Source: CAYXXN01 sp964469055 (GTDB lineage: Bacteria > Acidobacteriota > Thermoanaerobaculia > Multivoradales > JAHEKO01). Taken from it: a DNA stretch of 52,161 nucleotides. Shown here one piece after another: positions 33,842-43,358 of the stretch (positions are counted from its first letter, which is position 1; each line of letters opens with the position of its first letter). Under the pieces are notes generated by a model. The model was not told where the DNA came from. It saw only the letters and a list, made by a program, of their open reading frames with translations, and ran no database searches. The translations under genes and the position numbers were made by a program. Location: positions 1-52,161 of the forward strand of contig CAYXXN010000001.1 of the NCBI GenBank assembly GCA_964469055.1, given 5' to 3'.

Positions 33842-33890
33842 GGTCGCCGGGTCGGTGAGCGGCGTTCGCTCCAACGACCCTCAACGGGGC

Positions 33891-33919
33891 ATTGTGTGCC
33901 CCGCGCCGAGGCAGGTCAA
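33891..33919 (-). promoter_or_regulatory. promoter of the bifunctional-nuclease gene
   Basis: Minus strand: TTGACC (33919-33914), 17 bases, CACAAT (33896-33891). The -35 includes the miaB stop codon. Confidence 0.55.
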
Positions 33920-35244
33920 GCGCGGCTCGCGGCGAGGCTGTGCGCCAGGGCCGATTCGATGCGCACGCGGGTCAGGGCGCCGGCCCGAGCCGGTGCCTCG
34001 CCGGACGGGAAGTTCACGACACGATGGCAGGCCGTGCGCCCGGCCTGCGTCGCCGGCGTGCGACCGGGACCGGTGACCAGGACCGGCAGCGTGCGGCCGA
34101 CGAGGGCCTCGTTTTCTTCGCGCTGGATGGGCTCTTGGGCGGCGAACAGGTCCTGCAGCCGCGCGGCGGCCACCTCCGCGGGGACGGTGGGCAGCGGCAG
34201 CCGAGGCGCCGCCGTGCCGGGGCGCGGCGAGTAACGGAAGGCGAAGATCATCGCGAAGCGCGCTCGGCGGACGAGCGCCAACGACTCCTCGAAGTCCGCC
34301 GCCGTCTCGCCGGGAAAGCCGACGATGAAGTCGGTCGAGATCGCGATCTCGGGGCGAGCGGCGCGCAGGCGCTCGATCAGCGTCAGGTACTCGGCCACGC
34401 CGTAGCCCCGTCCCATCGCGCGCAGCACTCGATCGGAGCCCGACTGTACCGGCAAGTGGAGGTACGGGCAGATGTTGGCGTGCCGGGCGAACTGCTCCAC
34501 CATGCGCTCCGTGAAGTCGCGCGGGTAGGAGGTGACGAACCGCAGCCGCTCGACTCCCGGAACCCGCGCCACGGCGTCGAGGAGATCCGCGAAGTCGAGC
34601 CCGGGCTGTTCCGGATCGCGCCAGTGGTTGACGGTTTGGCCGAGGAGCTCGATCTCGACGAAGCCATAGTCGACGAGATGCCGCACCTCGCGCAGGATCT
34701 CGGCGAGCGGCCGGCTGACCTCCGGGCCGCGCGTCGTCGGCACGATGCAGAAGGTGCATTTCTTGTTGCAGCCCTCGACCACGGTCACCATGCCCTTGTA
34801 GGCGCCGTCCCGGCAAATGGCGTCGAGGTCGTGGCGGCGTGCGGCCGAGAAGCCTGTGGCGACCGTGCGGCGGCCGGCGCGGCGGGCGGCGACGACCTCG
34901 AGCAACTCGCCGACCCGGGCGGTTCCGAGCACGAAGTCGAGGTCGGCCACCCGCTCCAAGGCGCGCTGTCCCTCCTGTTCGGCGACGCAGCCGCAGAGGC
35001 CGAGCAGCAGGTTCGGACGCTGGCGCTTGTGCCTTCGGTAGCGGCCGAGCTGGGAGTAGACCTTCTGCTCGGCCTTCTCTCGCACGCTGCAGGAATTGAG
35101 CAGGATGAGGTCGGCGGCGCTCGGATCCCGGGTCGGCAGCATCCCCTGCTGCATGAGCTGGCCGGCCATGCGCTGCGAGTCGAGCTCGTTCATCTGGCAG
35201 CCCCAGGTCTCGACGAAGAAGCGGCGCGGTGGGTTACCGATCAT
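33916..35244 (-). CDS. miaB: tRNA-2-methylthio-N6-dimethylallyladenosine synthase
   Basis: Radical-SAM methylthiotransferase that converts i6A37 to ms2i6A37 in tRNA. 442 residues. N-terminal cluster cysteines are in ETWGCQMNELDSQRMAG (Cys16), LNSCSVREKAEQK and GLCGCVAEQEG. The radical-SAM cluster is EGCNKKCTFCIVPTTRG (near 155-163). HLPVQSGSDRVLRAMGRGY and STDFIVGFPGE are also typical. A TRAM domain is at the end. ATG overlaps the upstream stop (ATGA). It is the last gene of the 17-kb minus-strand run and acts on the product of MiaA. Confidence 0.96.
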   Translation of the reverse strand: MIGNPPRRFFVETWGCQMNELDSQRMAGQLMQQGMLPTRDPSAADLILLNSCSVREKAEQKVYSQLGRYRRHKRQRPNLLLGLCGCVAEQEGQRALERVADLDFVLGTARVGELLEVVAARRAGRRTVATGFSAARRHDLDAICRDGAYKGMVTVVEGCNKKCTFCIVPTTRGPEVSRPLAEILREVRHLVDYGFVEIELLGQTVNHWRDPEQPGLDFADLLDAVARVPGVERLRFVTSYPRDFTERMVEQFARHANICPYLHLPVQSGSDRVLRAMGRGYGVAEYLTLIERLRAARPEIAISTDFIVGFPGETAADFEESLALVRRARFAMIFAFRYSPRPGTAAPRLPLPTVPAEVAAARLQDLFAAQEPIQREENEALVGRTLPVLVTGPGRTPATQAGRTACHRVVNFPSGEAPARAGALTRVRIESALAHSLAASRA

Positions 35245-36152
35245 CGCCGCTTCCCGTCGGGGTCCTCGGCTTCCACCGGCTCGCCGACGGTGTGCTCCGG
35301 CAGCTCTCCACCGCGCGGCGAGGCCGTGCTCGCCGGCTCGAGCTCGAGTCCCTCGCGCAGCCAGCCCGGCAGGGCCCCCGCCCGCCGTCCGTCTTCGAGG
35401 ATCAGTTGCAGGCTCTCGTGCTCGAACTCGGCGCTCTGGCGCGCCACCTCCAACTGTGCCAGAGCCCGATCCCACGCCGGCTTGATCTGTGAATCGCGAT
35501 AGAAGGGATCGTCGGTGGCGTAGAAGTCCCAGCGCAGCGCCGCCGCCGTGTCCTCGAGCTCGGCCAGCTGCTCGACGGCGGCGCGCCAGCGCAGTCGCGC
35601 GTCGCGCACCCGCCGCCGCCAGTAGAGCTCGGGGTCCGTCGCCGAGAGCGACAGCTCCTCCTCGCCGCCGGCCGGCGCCGGAGCGGCCTCGGCATCCCCT
35701 GGTGCGGCCTCGCTTTCTTCCTCGATCGCCGCCGCGGGGACGTTGGCCACGGTGATCTCGCCCCGTGCCGCCTGTTGCTTCAGGGTGGTGTCGGTGACCA
35801 CGCGGGTGGCGTGGCCTTCCCGCGCGGCACGCTCGGCGCGGGCCTTGAGCGAGGCCTCGTAGAGGGTCGGGGGTGGTTCGGCGGGCGCCGCCTCTCCCCC
35901 ACGCTTGATGACCACCTCTCCCGCCGGCGCCGCCGCCCCTGGCGGACTCGGCGGCGGTGCCGGCTCGGTCGGTACCGGGGCTTCGGGCGCCAGTGGCGTT
36001 GGCGCAGCCTCGACGATCGGCTCGGTCGCCGGCGCGGCGGCGGGCGGCGTCGCGGGCGCCGTCGGGCTCGCCGAGCGGCAGCCGAGCGCCAGAAAGAGGG
36101 CGAGCGTCGCCGCCGGCAGGGACCCGAGGCGCAGCCCGTCAGATGCGACCAT
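35241..36152 (-). CDS. proline-rich lipoprotein of unknown function
   Basis: 303 residues from ATG 36152. The signal ends ALFLALGC (Cys25). Residues about 28-90 are a Pro/Ala-rich spacer suited to crossing the periplasm. The C-terminal half is helical with regular Trp/Tyr: LYWRRRVRDARLRWRAAVEQ, LRWDFYATDDPFYRDSQIKP and GWLREGLELEP. Not recognised as a named family. It overlaps the cupin gene by 14 bases and miaB by four, so it belongs to the operon. Confidence 0.75.
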   Translation of the reverse strand: MVASDGLRLGSLPAATLALFLALGCRSASPTAPATPPAAAPATEPIVEAAPTPLAPEAPVPTEPAPPPSPPGAAAPAGEVVIKRGGEAAPAEPPPTLYEASLKARAERAAREGHATRVVTDTTLKQQAARGEITVANVPAAAIEEESEAAPGDAEAAPAPAGGEEELSLSATDPELYWRRRVRDARLRWRAAVEQLAELEDTAAALRWDFYATDDPFYRDSQIKPAWDRALAQLEVARQSAEFEHESLQLILEDGRRAGALPGWLREGLELEPASTASPRGGELPEHTVGEPVEAEDPDGKRR

Positions 36153-36492
36153 AGCGATCCTCGAGGCGCACCACATCGTCGAGCTCCGGGGTCGAGATCT
36201 CGATCAGATCGCAGCCGCGTGTCCCGGCGATGAGTCGGTGGCGCGTGCGGGGCGGCAGGCGATAGGCCTCTCCCTCCGCGAGGAGGCGGGACACGAGGAG
36301 TCCGTCCTCCTCCACCACCAGCTCGCAGTCGCCGTTGAGCAGGTAGAGCGTCTCGTCCTTGGCCTCGTGATACTGCAACGAGAGCGCCTCGCCGGGCTCG
36401 ACGTGGAGGATCTTGCCGGCGTAGCGATCCGTGTGGGCCAGCACCAGCTCGTGGCCCCACGGTTTGTCGATCTTGCGCACGGAGACGAGCAT
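36139..36492 (-). CDS. cupin protein, mannose-6-phosphate isomerase type II-like
   Basis: 117 residues, a single beta-barrel cupin. KIDKPWGHELVLAHTDRY, then HVEPGEALSLQYHEAKDETL (cupin motif 1 with metal-binding His and Glu) and YRLPPRTRHRLIAGTRGC (motif 2 with His). The opening resembles the isomerase module fused to GDP-mannose pyrophosphorylases. ATG 36492 is used; GTG 36510, close behind the ptsI stop, is the alternative. Sugar-phosphate isomerase or sensor are both possible. Confidence 0.82.
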   Translation of the reverse strand: MLVSVRKIDKPWGHELVLAHTDRYAGKILHVEPGEALSLQYHEAKDETLYLLNGDCELVVEEDGLLVSRLLAEGEAYRLPPRTRHRLIAGTRGCDLIEISTPELDDVVRLEDRYGRI

Positions 36493-36512
36493 GGGCTCGG
36501 GCAGGGGCACAC

Positions 36513-38249
<1,737 letters not shown>

Positions 38250-38251
38250 GC

Positions 38252-38521
38252 TCAGGCCTCCTCTCCGAAGCCGTCGGAGATGAGGTCGACGACGCTGGCC
38301 AGCGCCGCCTCCTCGTCCGCGCCCTCGCAGCGCACCCGCACCCGGGAGCCCTGGGTCGCCGCCATCAACAGCAGGCCGAGGATGCTCTTGGCGTTCACCA
38401 CCTCCGAGCCGTCGCTCAGGGTCACGTGGCTGTCGAAGCCGCCGGCAACGTGCACCAGCTTGGCGGCGGCGCGGGCGTGGAGACCGAGGCGATTCACGAT
38501 CTCCACCTCACGCTCGACCAC
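38252..38521 (-). CDS. ptsH: phosphocarrier protein HPr
   Basis: 89 residues from GTG 38521. With this start the active His is residue 15 (NRLGLHARAAAKL) and the regulatory Ser is residue 46 (NAKSILGLLL), exactly the canonical numbering; GGGAGG lies six bases upstream. An earlier GTG at 38536 would add five residues. His15 receives phosphate from EI; Ser46 is the expected target of the HprK encoded at 39824-40777. Overlaps the EIIA gene by 14 bases. Confidence 0.95.
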   Translation of the reverse strand: MVEREVEIVNRLGLHARAAAKLVHVAGGFDSHVTLSDGSEVVNAKSILGLLLMAATQGSRVRVRCEGADEEAALASVVDLISDGFGEEA

Positions 38522-38948
38522 GCTCGCCCTCCCCACACGGCGGCGCCGCTGCGGCGGCCTCGCCCTGGGCCCGGCAGATCCCGCCGCGGCTCTTCTCGAC
38601 GATCCACTCGGCGAGATCGGTGACGCTCGCCGTCGCCATGCCGCCGCAGGCCAGTCGCACCACCATCGGCAGGTTGACGCCGGCCAGCACTTCGACCTTG
38701 CCGCTGGCGCGCAGCGACGCGGCGACGTTGAACGGCGTGCCGCCGTAGATGTCGGTGAGGATGAGCACGCCCCGGCTGGAGTCGAGCTCGGCCAGCGCCG
38801 CTGCCGTCTTGGCGCGGGCCGCCTCGAAGGAGTCCTCCCAGTCGAGCGAGAGGGCCGCGAAGTCCGGTAGCTCCCCCACGATCGTCCGCGCCGCCGCCAA
38901 CAGCTCGCGGGCCAGGCCCCCGTGGCTCAGGATGAGCGTCGCCGCCAT
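38508..38948 (-). CDS. PTS EIIA component, mannose family
   Basis: 146 residues. LILSHGGLARELLAAARTI places the phosphorylated His at residue 9, as in EIIA-Man. GVLILTDIYGGTPFNVAASL and VLAGVNLPMVVRLA are family motifs. It has no fused EIIB, and no EIIC/D lies in the window, so it is probably regulatory. The C-terminal 20 residues are low-complexity and overlap ptsH. Confidence 0.92.
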   Translation of the reverse strand: MAATLILSHGGLARELLAAARTIVGELPDFAALSLDWEDSFEAARAKTAAALAELDSSRGVLILTDIYGGTPFNVAASLRASGKVEVLAGVNLPMVVRLACGGMATASVTDLAEWIVEKSRGGICRAQGEAAAAAPPCGEGERGRA

Positions 38949-39824
38949 TCAGCGCTCCAGGTCGCGATGCACGAGGCGCACGTTCCATCCCTGGCCGCCC
39001 AGCCGCTCCTTGAGCTCCTGGGCGATGGCGACCGAGCGATGGCGGCCGCCGGTGCAGCCGATGCCGACCGACAGGTAGCTGCGCTCCTCGCGCTGGTAGT
39101 TGGGCAAGAGGTAGACCAGGAAGTCCTCGAGCCGCTCCACCAGCTCGCGGTACGCCGGTTGCGCCAGGAGGTAGTCGCGCACCGGGTCGTCCTGCCCGCT
39201 CTGTTCCCGCAGCTCCGGCACGAAATGGGGGTTGGGGAGAAAACGCACGTCGAAGAGCAAGTCGGTCCCATAGGGGATGCCGTACTTGAAGCCGAAGCTG
39301 GTCAGGGTGATGTCGAGGCCGGCCGCGGCGTCCAACTCGCCGAACTCGCGTTGCACCTGATGCCGGATTTCGTGGATGGTCCACTCGCTGGTGTCGTACA
39401 CCCGGTCGGCGGCACCCCGCAGATCGGCCAAGAGCTCGCGCTCGCGGCGGATCGCCTGGATGAGCGTCAGGTCCCCGGCCAGCGGATGCGGTCGCCGGGT
39501 CTCCGAGAAGCGGCGCACCAGGGCCTCGTCGCTCGCCTCCAGGAAGAGGAGCACGGGCTCCAGCCGTCCCCGGTCGATCTCCGCGAACAGGGCCGGAAAC
39601 TCCTCGGCGAAGCCGGGCGCGCGCACGTCCACCACCACCGCCAGGTCGGCGTCCGCCGGCACGGCGGCGTCGGGGTCGCGCAGCAGCTGACGCAGGAGAG
39701 GCAACGGCAGGTTGTCGACGCAGGTGGTGCCCAGATCCTCCAGGCACTTGGCGACCGAGCTCTTGCCCGAGCCCGAGAGCCCGGTGATGAGCACGAGCCG
39801 GCGCCGCGCCGGGCCTCCGCTCAT
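38949..39824 (-). CDS. rapZ: RNase adapter protein RapZ (YvcJ family)
   Basis: P-loop protein that in E. coli directs RNase E to the sRNA GlmZ, and in Gram-positives binds nucleotides. 291 residues. Walker A LITGLSGSGKSS (about 12-23). LEASDEALVRRFSETRRPHP and TSFGFKYGIPYGTDLLFDVR are conserved, and GCTGGRHRSVAIAQEL marks the C-terminal RNA-binding domain. Stop directly abuts the next ATG; start shares one base with the hprK stop. Confidence 0.95.
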   Translation of the reverse strand: MSGGPARRRLVLITGLSGSGKSSVAKCLEDLGTTCVDNLPLPLLRQLLRDPDAAVPADADLAVVVDVRAPGFAEEFPALFAEIDRGRLEPVLLFLEASDEALVRRFSETRRPHPLAGDLTLIQAIRRERELLADLRGAADRVYDTSEWTIHEIRHQVQREFGELDAAAGLDITLTSFGFKYGIPYGTDLLFDVRFLPNPHFVPELREQSGQDDPVRDYLLAQPAYRELVERLEDFLVYLLPNYQREERSYLSVGIGCTGGRHRSVAIAQELKERLGGQGWNVRLVHRDLER

Positions 39825-40777
39825 CAGTCCTCCTCCCGCTGCAGCCGTTCCTCGAGCCGCCGCGCGAACTCGCGAGCCGAGTGGTGTCCCTGGAGCTTCA
39901 GCAGGTGATTGCGGGCGGCGATCTCCACCAGGATCGACAGGTTGCGACCCAGGGCCACGGGCATCTTGATGTAGGGCACGGGTGTCTCGAGGATGTGGTA
40001 GACGGTCTCGTCGAGGCCGAGCCGGTCGTACGCCTTGCCCGGCTGCCAGGCCTCGAGCTCGACCACCAGATCGACCGACTTGCGTTGGCGCACGGCGGCC
40101 AGACCGAAGAGATCGTGGACGTTGACGATCCCCAGGCCGCGCAGCTCCATGTGGTAGCGCAGCGGCTCCTCGCAAAAGCCCACCAGCTCGCCGCTCGGGT
40201 AGAGCTTGATCGTGACCCGGTCGTCGGCCACCAGGCTGTGACCGCGGGTGATCAAGTCGAGCGCGCACTCGCTCTTCCCCACCCCACTCTCGCCGATGAG
40301 CAGCACCCCCAAGCCGTAGATGTCGAGCAGCACGCCGTGCAGATGGATCGAGGGAACGAGGTGGTCTTCGAGGAAGTAACTCACCCGCTTGATGACCGTC
40401 GAGGAGAGCGCCGGCGAGCGCAGGACGGGGATCTCGCGCTCGGCGCACAGGCGGCCGAACTCGGCGACCGGGTCCAGCCCCTTGGTCAGCACGAAGACCG
40501 GCACGGGCAGCTGGGTGATCGCGTCGCAGCGCTCCTGCCGCTCGGCGGCCGGCAGCTCGGAGAGGTACGCCGTCTCGCTCTCGCCGACGATCTGCACTCG
40601 GCCGTCCTTGATGTAACGGTAGTAGCCGGCGAAGGCGAGACCGGGCTTCTGCACTCGAGGGTGGGAGATGCGGTTGCGCAGGTGCGAGGCGCCGTGCAGG
40701 ACCTCGAAGTGGAGGTCGTGCAGCTCTTCCCCGAGCAGCTCGCGGACCTCGACCCAACTCGACTCGGGCTCGCTCAC
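39824..40777 (-). CDS. hprK: HPr kinase/phosphorylase
   Basis: Phosphorylates and dephosphorylates HPr at Ser46. 317 residues. Walker A GESGVGKS at 162-169; HLHGVLLDIYG upstream with the conserved His147; Asp185-Asp186 in SLVADDRVTI; signature MELRGLGIVNVHDLFG from 210; C-terminal NPxx-type phosphorylase helix replaced by a Glu/Arg-rich end (RRLEERLQREED). Overlaps hpf by four bases. It occupies the slot that ptsN has in E. coli. Confidence 0.95.
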   Translation of the reverse strand: MSEPESSWVEVRELLGEELHDLHFEVLHGASHLRNRISHPRVQKPGLAFAGYYRYIKDGRVQIVGESETAYLSELPAAERQERCDAITQLPVPVFVLTKGLDPVAEFGRLCAEREIPVLRSPALSSTVIKRVSYFLEDHLVPSIHLHGVLLDIYGLGVLLIGESGVGKSECALDLITRGHSLVADDRVTIKLYPSGELVGFCEEPLRYHMELRGLGIVNVHDLFGLAAVRQRKSVDLVVELEAWQPGKAYDRLGLDETVYHILETPVPYIKMPVALGRNLSILVEIAARNHLLKLQGHHSAREFARRLEERLQREED

Positions 40778-41148
40778 CCGGCCTCTCCCCCGACGCTCTC
40801 CTCCTCCTCCTCCTCCTCCTCGGGAGCCGCTTCGCCCGTCGCCGCGCGGTCGCCGCGCCGCCGCCGATCCATGAACTTCTTGCGCGAACGCTGGGCCTGC
40901 GTCTCCAGCTTGTCGATGGCGAGGTTCAGCGCGTCGAGCAGGGTGTCGGTCTCCTCCCGCGCCTGCAGCACGCCGAAGCGGTGCGCGATGTGCACCTCGA
41001 CGATCTCCCGGTGCTTCTCCTCCTCGAGCGTGATCCGCACGTCGACCGGCTCCTCGAGGAACTTGATCACCTTGCGCAGTTTGCGCTCGGCGAACTCGCG
41101 GATCTCGGCGTTCAAGCGGACATGGCGCCCCACGTACTCGACGTTCAT
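40774..41148 (-). CDS. hpf: ribosome hibernation promoting factor, short form
   Basis: 124 residues. VEYVGRHVRLNAEIREFAER and VRITLEEEKHREIVEVHI give the beta-alpha fold that blocks the mRNA/tRNA path on idle ribosomes. The dimerising domain of long HPF is missing; instead there is a basic patch (KKFMDRRRR) and an acidic tail (about eight Glu in a row). ATG 41148 overlaps the rpoN stop, the usual rpoN-hpf arrangement. Confidence 0.92.
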   Translation of the reverse strand: MNVEYVGRHVRLNAEIREFAERKLRKVIKFLEEPVDVRITLEEEKHREIVEVHIAHRFGVLQAREETDTLLDALNLAIDKLETQAQRSRKKFMDRRRRGDRAATGEAAPEEEEEEEESVGGEAG

Positions 41149-42605
41149 CCCGAAGTCCTCGAGAAGATCTGCCTGCGGTTGGTCGACGGAGGAATCCCCA
41201 ACTCGTCGCGGTACTTGGCGACGGTGCGACGCGCGATGTTGATGCCCTCGCGCTTGAGAGCTCGCGCCAGGCCGCTGTCCGAGATCGGCTGCGCGGATTC
41301 CTCGGAATGGATCAGTTGCTCGATCTTGCGCTTCACGGTGAGCGACGAGATGTCTTCGCCGTACTCGCGGTCGATGCCGCTGTGGAAGAAGAACTTCATC
41401 GGCGCGAGACCGCGGGGCGTGTGCAGGTACTTGTTCGACACCACGCGACTCACCGTCGACTCGTGCATGCCGATATCGTCGGCAACGTCGCGCAACACCA
41501 TCGGCCGCAGGTGCTCGATGCCGTGGTCGAGATAGGCGCGCTGCTGGCGGACGATCGATTCGGCGACCTTGTAGATCGTGCGCTGCCGCTGATCGAGGCT
41601 CTTGATCAACCAGACGGCGGAGCGCAGCTTGTCCTTCAAGAACTGCTGGGCCTCGCCCTCGCCCCCGCGGTCCTTCATGCCGCGCAGCATCTGACGGTAG
41701 GCGCGGCTGATGCGCAGCCGCGGCAGCCCGTCGTCGTTGAGCTGGATGACGTAGTCGCTGCCGACCTTCAAGACGTAGACGTCGGGGCTGACGTACTGCA
41801 CCCGATCGTTGGTGAACTTGCGCCCCGGTCGGGTCTCGAGCGCGCGGATGCGCTCGACAATCGGCTCGAGGTCGTCGAGGGCGACGGCGTACTTGCGCGC
41901 CAGGGCCTGGAACTGGCGACGCAAGAAGGCTTCCCAGTCCTGGCGGACGATGGCGAGGGCCAGCGAGTCCTCGGGCTCGCCCTCGGCCACCAACTGCGCC
42001 TCCAGACTCTCGCGCAGGTCGCGGCACGCCAGGCCCGGAGGGTCGAAGCCGCGCACCAGGGTGAGCGCCGCCTCCACCTCGGAGAGCTCGAAGGGCGGCT
42101 CGCCGTCGCACGCCCCGTCCCCCATCGCCCGGATCTCCTCCAGGCTGGCGACGAGGAAGCCTTCTTCGTCCAGATTGCCGATGACCAGCTCGGCGATCGC
42201 CCGCTGGCGGGGCGCCGTATCCCCCATGTGCAGTTGCCAGAGGAGGTGGTCGTAGAGGTCGGGCTGGTGCGTCAGGCTGTTCTCGAGCGGCGGCGCCTCG
42301 CGCGGCTCGGCCAGGATGGGCTCGGTCGAGCTCTCGAAGTAGTCGTTGAAGTAGGCCTCGAGGTCGATCTCTTCCGGCGGCGACTCCGTCGCTGCTTCCG
42401 CCGGCGCTTCCTCGACCTCGGCCGTGCGCTCCTCCTCGGCGGCCTCCTCGACCTCCTCGAGCACCGGGTTCTCTTCCAGCTCCTGGGTGACCAGGCCCTC
42501 GAGCTCGAGGCGGGTCATCTGCAGTAGCTTGATCGCCTGCTGCAGCGACGGCGTCATCACCAGCCTCTGGGAGAGCCGCAGGGAGAGCTTCTGCTCGAGG
42601 GCCAT
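41145..42605 (-). CDS. rpoN: RNA polymerase sigma-54 factor
   Basis: 486 residues. Region I is Gln/Leu-rich (MTPSLQQAIKLLQMTRLELE), region II is acidic (about 45-110), the core-binding domain follows, the helix-turn-helix region includes VADDIGMHESTVSRVVSNKY, and the RpoN box is ARRTVAKYRDELGI near 457-470 (usual form ARRTVAKYRE). No bacterial enhancer-binding activator is in the window. Confidence 0.96.
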   Translation of the reverse strand: MALEQKLSLRLSQRLVMTPSLQQAIKLLQMTRLELEGLVTQELEENPVLEEVEEAAEEERTAEVEEAPAEAATESPPEEIDLEAYFNDYFESSTEPILAEPREAPPLENSLTHQPDLYDHLLWQLHMGDTAPRQRAIAELVIGNLDEEGFLVASLEEIRAMGDGACDGEPPFELSEVEAALTLVRGFDPPGLACRDLRESLEAQLVAEGEPEDSLALAIVRQDWEAFLRRQFQALARKYAVALDDLEPIVERIRALETRPGRKFTNDRVQYVSPDVYVLKVGSDYVIQLNDDGLPRLRISRAYRQMLRGMKDRGGEGEAQQFLKDKLRSAVWLIKSLDQRQRTIYKVAESIVRQQRAYLDHGIEHLRPMVLRDVADDIGMHESTVSRVVSNKYLHTPRGLAPMKFFFHSGIDREYGEDISSLTVKRKIEQLIHSEESAQPISDSGLARALKREGINIARRTVAKYRDELGIPPSTNRRQIFSRTSG

Positions 42606-42617
42606 GGCGGGAGGAGG

Positions 42618-43358
42618 CTAGAGGGTGAAACCCTCGCCGAGGTAGATCTGCCTTACCTGAGGGTCCGCGGACAGATCGGCGGGGTGGCCCGACCTCAGGA
42701 TCGCGCCGTCGTTGATGATATAGGCGCGGTCGGTGATCTTCAAAGTTTCGCGCACGTTGTGATCGGTGATCAGGACCCCGATGCGCATCGATTTCAGGTG
42801 GCGGATGATCTCCTGGATGTCGAGCACGGCGATGGGGTCGATGCCGGCGAAGGGCTCGTCGAGGAGCACGAAGGCCGGCGCCAGGACGAGGGCGCGCGCG
42901 ATCTCGGTGCGCCGTCGCTCGCCGCCCGAGAGCAGGTAGCCGGGTGTCGTCCGCACGTGCGACAGGCCGAACTGGCGGATCAACTGGTCGACCCGTCGCT
43001 CCTGATCGTTGCGCGCCAGGTCGAGGGTCTGGAAGATCGCTCGCAGATTCTCCTCCACCGTCAGCTTGCGGAAGACGGAGGGCTCCTGCGGCAGGTAGCT
43101 GATGCCGCGCCGCGCCCGAAGGTACATGGGCAGATCGCCGATCTCCTCGTCGCCGAGCAGCACCTGGCCGTCGTCGGGCCGGGTCAGCCCGACGACCATG
43201 TAGAAGGTCGTCGTCTTGCCGGCGCCGTTGGGCCCCAAGAGGCCCACGATCTCGCCCGGACGCACCTCGATCGACACGTCGTTGACGACCGCCCGCCCGC
43301 CGTAGACCTTGCGCAAGTGGCGGGTCGCCAGCATGCGGTCGGCGCCCAGGGCAGTCAC
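42618..43358 (-). CDS. lptB: LPS export ABC transporter ATPase LptB
   Basis: 246 residues. Walker A GPNGAGKT (42-49), Q-loop in [20 protein letters not shown], signature [17 protein letters not shown], Walker [15 protein letters not shown]-loop [10 protein letters not shown]. The LptB-specific C-terminus GEGFTL is near the end (YLGEGFTL). GTG 43358 overlaps the lptCA stop by four bases and has GGAGG seven bases upstream; a later ATG (43334) is less well placed. Partner of the fused LptFG at 29018-31387. Confidence 0.96.
   Translation of the reverse strand: MTALGADRMLATRHLRKVYGGRAVVNDVSIEVRPGEIVGLLGPNGAGKTTTFYMVVGLTRPDDGQVLLGDEEIGDLPMYLRARRGISYLPQEPSVFRKLTVEENLRAIFQTLDLARNDQERRVDQLIRQFGLSHVRTTPGYLLSGGERRRTEIARALVLAPAFVLLDEPFAGIDPIAVLDIQEIIRHLKSMRIGVLITDHNVRETLKITDRAYIINDGAILRSGHPADLSADPQVRQIYLGEGFTL

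Noticed and set aside
40798..40827. Run of (CTC)n/(GAG)n as a microsatellite or regulatory repeat
   Set aside because: It encodes the poly-Glu tail of Hpf in frame; it is an ordinary low-complexity coding run.
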